Assembly (NCBI RefSeq): GCF_030453725.1
Contig: NZ_JAKDJU010000112.1
Coordinates: 1 to 9,996 of the forward strand
DNA length: 9,996 nt
Direction: 5' to 3'
From: Brevibacterium picturae
GTDB lineage: Bacteria; Actinomycetota; Actinomycetes; Actinomycetales; Brevibacteriaceae
The translations under genes and the position numbers were made by a program. The notes beneath the pieces were generated by a model. That model was given only the letters and a program-made list of their open reading frames with translations. It made no database searches and had not been told where the DNA came from. Of the stretch, positions 1-8,000 are shown piece by piece (within the stretch, counting starts at the first letter, position 1; every line of letters begins with the position of its first letter).

Positions 1-44
1 GTGCCGACATCGCAGAGGATGTACTCGATGGCTGCTGCGGTCAT
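1..44 (-). CDS. Start of an unidentified downstream gene, cut by the window edge
   Basis: An ATG at 44-42 overlaps the permease stop as ATGA, the same arrangement as the ATPase-permease junction, and the frame stays open to position 1 (MTAAAIEYILCDVG). A modest purine-rich stretch (AGCAGG, about 4 bases upstream) could be the ribosome binding site. Fifteen residues are too few to assign a family, so I do not guess a function. The junction suggests it is translated with the exporter genes as part of the same operon. It could still be a chance ATG, with the operon ending at the permease. Confidence 0.5.
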   Translation of the reverse strand, partial: MTAAAIEYILCDVG

Positions 45-841
45 CGCCTGCTGATGCTTCGGTACTGGGACACGGCAACGGTGGAGAAGATCGCAATGAC
101 TGCCACGCAGCTGATCACCGCGTAGAGAATCGGGTTGTCGGCCGCCCATCCCGAACCCGAGGTGTACCCAGCGGGAGAGACATTGCCGAAGAGTTCTCGG
201 ACACTGGTGGCCACGGCCGTGACCGGATTCCACGCGGCGATCGTCTGCAGAGGGCCGGGAAGCGTGTCGATCGAGACGAAGGCACCGGAGAGGAAGGTGA
301 CGGGAAAGAGCCAGATCAGGCCGAGGCTCTGAGCCACCTCGACACTTCGCGCCGTCAACGCGATGAACGCACCGATCCACGACATGGCGAAGCCGAAGAG
401 GAGCAGGAGCAGGATGCCGAGGATCGCTGACCCCGGACCCTCGGTGATGCGCCACCCGATGATCAGTCCGCAGACCATGGTGACCACAATGGAGATCGCG
501 CCGGTGGCCAGGTCGGATGTGGTCCGGCCCAGGATGACGGCCACGCGAGACATCGGCAGCGACCGGAACCGGTCGATGAGCCCCAGCTGGAGGTCCTTGG
601 CGAGGTAGACGGCGGTGAAGGAGGAATTGAAGGTCAGTGTCTGAGCCAGGATCCCGCCGATGAGGAACTCCCGATACGGTGCACCGCCCAGGCTGCCGCC
701 GAAGACGAACGCGAGCAGGAACACGAAGATCACCGGTTGCACGACTCCGGTGACCAGTGCCCCGGGAGTGCGGCGCACGGTGAGCAGGTTGCGCCAGGCG
801 ATGACGGAACTGTCGCGTGCCGCCGAGGTGATGGTGCTCAT
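41..841 (-). CDS. ABC-2 type transporter permease, DrrB-like
   Basis: This integral membrane partner of the upstream ATPase has 266 residues, usual for DrrB-type permeases. About six hydrophobic segments are visible, near residues 29-49, 57-77, 108-130, 138-163, 172-192 and 238-258. Characteristic stretches are LIDRFRSLPMSR (88-99), a cytoplasmic loop typical of the family, FLSGAFV (183-189) and WNPVTAVATSVREL (204-217). The ATG at 841 overlaps the ATPase stop (ATGA), and GAGG at 852-849 lies 7 bases upstream as ribosome binding site. The tight coupling suggests equal production of the two subunits. It probably exports the peptide or a related lipophilic compound across the cytoplasmic membrane; the substrate is inferred only from the adjoining NRPS and MbtH genes. 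Confidence 0.94.
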   Translation of the reverse strand: MSTITSAARDSSVIAWRNLLTVRRTPGALVTGVVQPVIFVFLLAFVFGGSLGGAPYREFLIGGILAQTLTFNSSFTAVYLAKDLQLGLIDRFRSLPMSRVAVILGRTTSDLATGAISIVVTMVCGLIIGWRITEGPGSAILGILLLLLFGFAMSWIGAFIALTARSVEVAQSLGLIWLFPVTFLSGAFVSIDTLPGPLQTIAAWNPVTAVATSVRELFGNVSPAGYTSGSGWAADNPILYAVISCVAVIAIFSTVAVSQYRSISRR

Positions 842-1821
842 GCTCCCACCTCGGCTTCCGAACGCGGCTGAGGCGAAGGCTCCGCCGAGGCGGGGTGTCC
901 GGTCAGGTCCAGGAAGACGTCGTCGAGTGTCGGCCGGGTCAGGGCCGCCTCGGTGACGACGATTCCGCCTTGTTCGAGGGCGCCGAGTACCTCAAGCAGA
1001 GTTCTCTGCCCCTGCGGGGCCGGGACCGTGAGGTGCTTCCGGGTCGAGTCCAGCTGCGGCGTGACCGAGCCTCCGAGGATGCGTTCGAGGACGCGCAGAG
1101 TCTCGTCAAGAGCATCGGGGCTGGTCAGTGTCAGTGCGATCCGTTCGGCGCCGAGGCTGACCTTGAGCTCGTTCGAGGTCCCCTCCGCGATGACTCGGCC
1201 GGAGTCGATGACGGCGATGCGATCCGCCAGCTGATCGGCCTCTTCCAGGTATTGGGTCGTCAGCAGCACGGTGGTGCCCTGTCCGACAAGAGTGGAGATG
1301 ACGTCCCAGGTGTCCAGCCTGCCGCGCGGGTCGAGGCCGGTGGTGGGTTCGTCGAGGATGACCACCGGCGGTCGGAAGACCAGAGCCGAGGCCAGGTCCA
1401 GGCGTCGTCGCATGCCACCGGAATAGGCGCCGGCGCGTTTGTCGCGGACGTCGACGAGGGCGAACTCCCGGAGCAGTTCGTGAGCCCGTGCGCGCGAATC
1501 GCTGCGGCTCATCCCGTAGAGACGGGCGACCATGAGGAGGTTCTCGTAGCCGGTGAGCTTCTCATCGACGGCCGCATACTGTCCCGACAATCCGATGCTG
1601 CGGCGCACAGCGGTGGGATCGGCGATCACCGAATTCCCCGCCACGCTCGCATCGCCGGAGTCGGGACGAATCAGCGTGGACAGAACTTTGACCGTGGTGG
1701 TCTTGCCTGCCCCATTGGGCCCCAGCAGCCCGAAGATCTGTCCCTGGTCGACCTGCAGGTCGATTCCGTCCAAGGCTCTGAAGCTTCCGAAGTTCTTTCT
1801 CAGTTGGTCAATGCGGATCAC
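838..1821 (-). CDS. ABC transporter ATP-binding protein, DrrA-type drug/natural-product exporter
   Basis: This is the cytoplasmic ATPase that powers the neighbouring permease. With the GTG at 1821 it has 327 residues. Visible motifs are Walker A GPNGAGKTT (34-42), Q-loop Gln81, signature YSGGMRRRLDLA (133-144), Walker B VVILDEP (153-159) with Glu158, and TTGLDP (160-165). The switch position is Gln190 in LLTTQYLEEADQLAD rather than His, as I recall for DrrA-type ATPases. A C-terminal extension (about 210-327) with TRPTLDDVFLDLTG is also typical of the DrrA/CcmA group. I rejected the longer open frame to 1956 because it overlaps the MbtH gene and its extra residues lack family character; the GTG overlaps the MbtH stop as TAGTG and has only a weak Shine-Dalgarno, pointing to coupled translation. 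The likely role is export of the NRPS product or self-protection; this is inferred from context. Confidence 0.95.
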   Translation of the reverse strand: MIRIDQLRKNFGSFRALDGIDLQVDQGQIFGLLGPNGAGKTTTVKVLSTLIRPDSGDASVAGNSVIADPTAVRRSIGLSGQYAAVDEKLTGYENLLMVARLYGMSRSDSRARAHELLREFALVDVRDKRAGAYSGGMRRRLDLASALVFRPPVVILDEPTTGLDPRGRLDTWDVISTLVGQGTTVLLTTQYLEEADQLADRIAVIDSGRVIAEGTSNELKVSLGAERIALTLTSPDALDETLRVLERILGGSVTPQLDSTRKHLTVPAPQGQRTLLEVLGALEQGGIVVTEAALTRPTLDDVFLDLTGHPASAEPSPQPRSEAEVGA

Positions 1822-2027
1822 TATGACGCGATCTCGGCCAGCCGGCGCGGAGTGATGTCCGTCCAGTTCGCCTCGACGAATTCGAGGCATTCGCCGCGCT
1901 CGGCCGGGCCGAAGGCGATGGCCCACCCCGCGGGTGCATCGGCGAACGACGGCCACAGAGAATGCTGCTGAAGATCATTGACGAGCACGCGGAAAGTCGC
2001 TGTGGTGTCATCGAAGGGGTTATTCAC
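1821..2027 (-). CDS. mbtH: MbtH-like protein (NRPS adenylation-domain partner)
   Basis: MbtH-like proteins are small cytoplasmic partners that bind A domains and support their solubility and activity. The 68-residue length is typical. Family marks are SLWP (residues 23-26), PAGW (32-35), GECLEFVEANWTDITP (45-60) and the three conserved tryptophans W25, W35 and W55. The usual N-x-E-x-Q-(Y/H)-S-L-W-P appears as NDLQQHSLWP, with Leu19 where Glu is common. The start is GTG at 2027, fixed by an in-frame upstream stop and a good Shine-Dalgarno. The stop TAG at 1821 shares one base with the GTG of the ABC ATPase gene. Its position directly after the NRPS gene makes that enzyme's A domains the obvious partners. 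The symbol denotes the family only. Confidence 0.95.
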   Translation of the reverse strand: MNNPFDDTTATFRVLVNDLQQHSLWPSFADAPAGWAIAFGPAERGECLEFVEANWTDITPRRLAEIAS

Positions 2028-2065
2028 GTTTCCTCATCTCCTGTTGAATGCTTGAGATGTATCTC
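2028..2065 (-). promoter_or_regulatory. NRPS-mbtH intergenic gap with ribosome binding site
   Basis: This is the only non-coding stretch between genes. Reading the minus strand, AGGAGATGAGG (2042-2032) precedes the GTG at 2027: AGGAG sits 10 bases and GAGGA 3 bases upstream. An in-frame TGA at 2036-2034 rules out any earlier start for the downstream gene, so this site fixes its GTG. I see no convincing promoter, iron-box operator or terminator, which fits read-through from the NRPS gene. Confidence 0.7.
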
Positions 2066-5000
2066 TTACATGTGTGGTTCGGCGTCCTCGTCCACATGGA
2101 TTGCCAGCACGGGAAGAATTTCGGACAGGGCCGTCGCCGAGAGCATGTCCCCGTGTCGTGCCGGGACCTCGGTGACGTGAATGTGACCAGTGACATAGGG
2201 GCGCCATGATTCGGCAGTGGGGGTGCCGGCCGGAACATCCTGGGTGGCGGCGAAGTGCACGAGGTCGCCGTTGAAGCGTTCCACCGGGGCTTCACGGATC
2301 AGTCGAGCCATGGTGAAGAAGCCCGCGGTCATTGCCGCAATGGTCTCGGGCGAGACATTGCCCAGCGGGTCGCCGTTCTCGCGCAGAACCTCCAGAGCCC
2401 GTTCGTCGTCGAGTCCCTCCGCGCCGACCCGAACGTCAGGATGATTGGCGCCGAGGTAGTCGACCCACAGTTGTGCCCCCTCGCCGACGTCGGCGTTGGT
2501 CTCCTGCCCCGCGGGGTAGGCATCGAGGATCCCGAGGAAGGCCACCTCTTCACCCTTCTCCTGCAGCCGCGTCGCCAGACGGTGTGCCAGGATGCCGCCG
2601 AAGGACCAGCCCAGCAGGTGATAGGGCCCCTGCGGCTGCACCGTCCTCATCTGCGTGATGTAGTCGTCGGCGAGTTCGGTCAGCGTGGAGGCAGTGATCT
2701 CCTCCGGATCGCCCGGTGCCAGTCCCGGCATCTGCAGGCCGATCAGCGGACGCTGAGGGTCGAGTCCGTGGAGCATCGCCGCGAACCCCCAACTGATGCC
2801 GGTGGCCGGGTGCACCGCGAACAGAGGAGGCTTCGCGCCCGCCGTGCGCAGAGGAAGCAGGCGCTGCAGGCTGTCACCGATCGAGTCCGTGGCCCCCTCA
2901 TCTGCGTCGGCCACCAACTGCTCGACGGTGGGCGAACGGAAGAGGGACTGGACCGAGAGTTCGGCGCCGAGGGCATCGTTGACGGCTGCGATGAGCGGTC
3001 GGGCCAGGAACGAATGCCCGCCGAGTTCGAAGAACGACTCGTCGACACCGACGCGCGGCAGCGTGAGCACCTCGGCGAAGATCGTCGCCACGGTGTCCTC
3101 ATGCGGTGTACGCGGTGCCGAACGCGAGCCGACGACAGCCTGCGAGGCGTCTGGCAGTGCTGACTCGTCGATCTTGCCGTGCGCCGTCAGTGGGATTTCG
3201 TCGAGGGCCACGACTCTCGGTGGGACCATGTAGCTGGGCACGATCGATCGCACATGTCGCCGCGCCTTGTCTGCGAGAGCTTCCGACCCGGCAGCATCCG
3301 TCCGGTCCGGCACAACATAGCCGACCAGCTGCATCGTGTCGGCGTCGGCACCGGACGATCGTACGAGTGCGTCCTTGACTCCCGGGGCACCGCGCAGGGC
3401 CCGTTCGACCTCGCCGAGTTCGACACGGAACCCGCGCAGCTGGATCTGGTTGTCGCTGCGGCCGAGGAAGCTCAGGTCACCATTGCGGTGACGCACGACG
3501 AGGTCCCCTGTGCGGTACATGCGCTCGCCCGGTTCGCCGAAGGGATCACCGACGAAGCGTTCGGCGCTCAGGCCGGGGCGGCCACGGTATCCGTGTGCCA
3601 ACTGGCGTCCGGCGAGGTAGAGCTCTCCGGTCGTCCCGGCCGGCACGTGATGGAGCCGTTCGTCGAGCACATAGCCGCGCATGTGGTGCAGCGGCGATCC
3701 CAGAATCGGCGTCGACGAGTCGGTGACCGGACCCGCGAAGGCGTCCACGGTGGCCTCGGTGGGGCCGTAGAGATTGTGGGCGTTGATGCCCGGGCGCTCG
3801 CGCAGCCACTCCCACAGCTCCTCGTCGATCGCCTCGCCGCCGAGGGCGAGAGTGATCGGAGCGTTCGCCGCGGCCGCTCGGTCGAGCAGGTCCGCGAAGT
3901 CCGGTTCGGTCCTGAGCGCACGCAGGTAGCTGGGGGTGGTCTCCCAGAACCCGATCCGCAGGTCATGAAGCAGCCGCGCGAGCTCCTGAGGGTCGCGTTG
4001 GGTTTCCGCCGAGGCGATGTGGATGCGATGTCCGACCAGCATCCACAGCAGCGGATCCCAGGCGGCGTCGAAGCCGACACCGGTGGTGTGGGCCACGGTG
4101 ATCTGCTCGGGCTCGGAGGATGGTGTCGGCAGGAACGAGGCACGATGGGCGGCGAGCAGATTCGCGAGGGCGCAATGGCCCACCTCCACGCCCTTGGGCC
4201 GACCGGTCGAGCCGGAGGTGAAGGTGACATAGGCGGCTGGGTCGTGCTGGGGAGTCGGGTCCGTGGCCGCAGCGGCCGAGGTCGGCCGGGGCCAGGCCGG
4301 ACGGGTCGTGTCCACGGTGCCGTCGGCTGCTGAGATCTCAACGACGGTGGGCGTGACAGGGGCATCGGCGAGCATCGGCGCCAGTGCCTCGGCGGTTCCG
4401 GTCTCGGCCAGAACGATGAGAGGGCCCGCATCGGTCACGATCGCCCGAGCACGTTCGAGCGGATAGTCGATGTCGATCGGGTTGTAGGCCGCACCTGATT
4501 TGAGCACGGCCAGCGTGGCGACGATGATGCCGACTCCGCGGCTGAGGCGAACGGATACGGTCGACCTCGGCCCCGCACCCAATCCGCGCAGCTCCTGTGC
4601 CAGGAGTTCCGCGGCTTCGTCGAGTTCGCGAAACGACATCGAGGTGTCAGCGGATTCGACTGCGGTGGCATGGGGCAGCTGTCGCACAGTGGTGGCGAAG
4701 ACGTCGAGGACCATGGGCAGCGATGATTCCGGCTCCGGACCGGTGAGCTGGCCGATCGCTCGGGCCGCCTCGGCGGGGTCGAGGAGCGCGATGTCGTGGA
4801 TCGGGCGTTCCGGGTCCTGCACGAGGCCGTCGGCGAAGCGGGAGAGAGCCTGGCACATGTCGACGATGGTCGCCGGCTCGAACATCGAGGAGTTGTAGTC
4901 GAGCACGACGTCGAGTCCACTATCGGGGGAGTCTGCGCGGAAGGTGAACGAGAGGTCGAATTTGGCGTCGCCGGTCTCGACCTCAGGTTCGATGCTCGTG

Positions 5001-8000
5001 CGCACTCCTGGAAGGTCGAGGGTCGGCAGGGCCGTGTTCTCCAGGGACAGCATGGTCTGGAACAGCGGATGGCGACCCAGCTCACGCGGCGGGTTGACGG
5101 TCTCGACAAGGCGTTCGAACGGTACGTCGTCGAGTTCCAGTGCGTCGATGGCCGCCGTGCGAGTCCGCGCCAGAAGTGTGCGGAAATCGGGTTGGTCACA
5201 GACATCGGTGCGGATCGGGACGGTGTTGACGAAGAGCCCGACCATGTCGGCAAGCTCCGGGTCCGAACGTCCGGCGCTGGGAGAGCCGATGACGACGTCC
5301 TCACTGCCGCTGATTCTGCTGAGGAACCCGGCGAGCACAGCATGCAGGGCCATGAACAGACTGGCCCCCGCCTCGGCGGCGATCGCATTCAGGCGCTGCG
5401 TCGTCCGGTCATCGAGACTGAAGCGATGGTGACGGCCCGACTGCCGGGCGGTGTGAGGGCGGGGATGGTCCGAGGGCAGAGGGAGTTCAATGGGTATTCC
5501 GTCCAGGCGCTCGCGCCATGACTGGGTCTTGTGGTCCAGGAGCGGACGGTCCTCGCCTGGACGTGTCTGCGTCTCAAGCACATGGCGCTGCCACAGGGCG
5601 AAGTCCGCGTACTGGATGTCGAGATTGCGCTGCATCGGGCAGGCAGAACCGCGCAGTGCGGCATAGGCGGTGGACAGATCCTGCGTCAGCGGAGCCAACG
5701 AGGCACCGTCGGTGGCGATGTGGTGCATGACGAGGTGGAGGACCCACTGGCCGCCTTCGTCGAAGAGGACCGCGCGCAACGGCAGGTCGGTGCTGAGATC
5801 GAACCCCCTGGCAGCCTCCCGAGCCATATCCTCCGACGTCGCCGCCGGTGAGGACGTGGTCCGGTGGACGAGGATCCCGTGTCCGGCCGCGGGCGGAAGG
5901 ATGTGTTGGACCGGGGAGCCTCCGAGGCTCGGATAGACGGTGCGCAGGATCTCGTGGCGCGTGATGACCTGGCTCAGGGACTTGTCGAGCGTGTCGGGAT
6001 CCAATTCGCCCTCGAAGCGAACCGCGAGGGAGATGGTGTAGTCGGAGGCCTTGGTGTCGAGCTGATTGAGGAAGTGCATCCGTGCCTGACCGTACGACAG
6101 CGGAATCGCCGTCGGGCGGGTGCTCGACTGCTTCCACTCGGAGGGGCTCATCGCCCAGGCGGCACTCCGGTCTGGGGTCGGAGCCTGGTCAGACGTCGGG
6201 GTCTGCCCGCTGTCCGTGGGCAGCGTCCCGAGCGAAGCACCGGCCGAAACGTCGAGGCGGTTGAGCAGGGCAGCCGGTGTGGGTGCGTCGAAGATTGCGC
6301 GCAGCGGCAGGTCGGTGTCGAAGGCCTCACGGATGCGACCGATGAGAGACACCGCCAGCAGCGAATGGCCTCCCAGCTCGAAGAAGTCGTCGTCGAGCCC
6401 GACCGAATCGGCCTCGAGCACGGTGGAGAACTGTTCGCACATGGTGGCCTCGTCCGTCGTCTCAGCGGCGCGGGAGGTTTCGCCTCCCGACAGCCGCGGA
6501 GCCGGCAGCCGGCCGCGGTCGAGTTTGCCGTGGGCGGTCAGGGGCATCGCGTCGACGGCGATCAGCACCCGTGGGACCATCGGGGCCGGAAGTGCGCTGG
6601 CGAGGTGGTCGCGGACGGTGCTCTCATCTGCGTCGCCTGCGTAGTACCCGACGAGTCGTGCGGACTGCGGGTCCTGGGGATTGTCGACGATAGCTGCTGC
6701 CTGTTCGACGCCCTCACAGGCGAAGAGAGCATTCTCAACGTCGCCGAGTTCGATCCGATACCCACGCAGCTTGATCTGGTCGTCATCGCGGGAGACGAAG
6801 TCGAGGCTGCCGTCCAAGGTGCGTCGGACCAGGTCGCCGGTGCGGTACATGCGCTCGCCGCTGTCGAAGGGGTTGGCGACGAATCGCTGCGAGGTCTCAG
6901 CCGGGCGGTTCACATATCCGGTGGCGATTCCGTCTCCTGCGAGGTAGAGCTCGCCGACGACACCATAGGGAACCTCCTGCAGGTGTCCGTCCAAGACCAT
7001 GGCCGCGACGTTTCTGATCGGGTGGCCGATCGTGGCATGGTCTCCCTGAACCTTCGCCGTGACGGAGTCGACGGTGAATTCGGTGGGTCCGTAGAAGTTG
7101 TAGGCACGCACACCCGAGTGCTGGGCGAGTTCCTGCCACAGGTCATCGGGGACGGGCTCCCCGCCGAGGGCGATCGTCAACGCAGCGGCCTCGTGGTGCC
7201 GGGCAGCAGAGGGCTCGGGGTCATCGAGGAGCCCGGAGGCGGTCAGCTGCCGCACGAAGGAGGGGGTGGTCTCGAGCGCATCGATCTGCGCTCGGCGGCA
7301 GAAGTCCACGAACGCCTCGGCGTCCCGGCGCACTTCCTCATCGACGATGTGCAGGCTCGCTCCGGCCACCAGCCAGAGCACCGGGTCCCAGGCGGCGTCG
7401 AAGCCGAGGCCGGCGGTGTGCGCGACCCGGACCGAGGCTTCCTCGAGCCCCGCCTCGGCGAAGATCGTCTCCCGGTGCTGAGCCAGAAGATTGGCCAGAC
7501 CACGATGGGGCACGGCGACACCCTTGGGTGTCCCGGTGGACCCGGATGTGTACATCTCATAGGCGCGGTCGTTCGGCGTCGGACGATGGGAGTCGTCTCG
7601 CACTGCTCCCTCGCCGAGGTTGCCCTCACCCCCGTCGTCCGCTGGGTCGACGAGGTCGTCGGCACTCAGCTCTGCGGTGGAGACGGCCGTGCCCGGTCGC
7701 ACAGGCACGTCGGGGGAGTCGACGACGACGGCCGCCGGGTCGCTCACGTCGAGGATCAGCCGGATCCGCTCCTGCGGATAGCTGAGGTCGATGGGAACGG
7801 CGATGGCACCGATGCTCAGCACTGCCAATGGCACAATGATGGCATCGGCTGATCGTGGCAGAGCGATGGCGACCCGCTGACCCGGTCCGATGCCTCGGGC
7901 GAGAAGCGCGCGGCCGCAGCGGTGGATGCGGTCCCCGAGCTGCGCGAAGCTCAGTTCGGTGTCGTCGGCCACGAGCGCCCGGCGCTGTGGAAGACGGGCG

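Noticed and set aside
1822..1956. Upstream extension of the ABC ATPase to an ATG at 1956
   Set aside because: It would overlap most of the MbtH gene in another frame, and the Arg-rich extension lacks ABC character. The GTG at 1821 starts exactly at the expected N-terminus.
895..1971. A 358-codon open frame on the plus strand
   Set aside because: It is antisense to the ABC ATPase and MbtH genes, which carry clear family motifs; the translation shows none.
2020..2037. A possible five-residue leader peptide (MRKRE) over the mbtH start
   Set aside because: Its ATG abuts the AGGAG with no spacing, and it overlaps the mbtH start codon; it is more likely chance inside the ribosome binding region.
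2028..2065. An iron-box (IdeR/DmdR-type) operator or intrinsic terminator in the gap
   Set aside because: I see no TTAGG-type palindrome and no stem followed by a T-run; any iron control would have to sit upstream of the window.
3179..4333. A 384-codon open frame on the plus strand
   Set aside because: It is antisense to the last adenylation domain and has no recognisable motif or separate ribosome binding context.
6110..6250. A split point or docking domain between two NRPS proteins
   Set aside because: The reading frame is continuous through this stretch, with no stop, start or ribosome binding site; it is best read as a linker.
5864..7852. A 662-codon open frame on the plus strand
   Set aside because: It lies wholly antisense to the NRPS gene, whose A domain motifs are intact here. 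The translation has no recognisable domain and looks like a GC-rich shadow frame.
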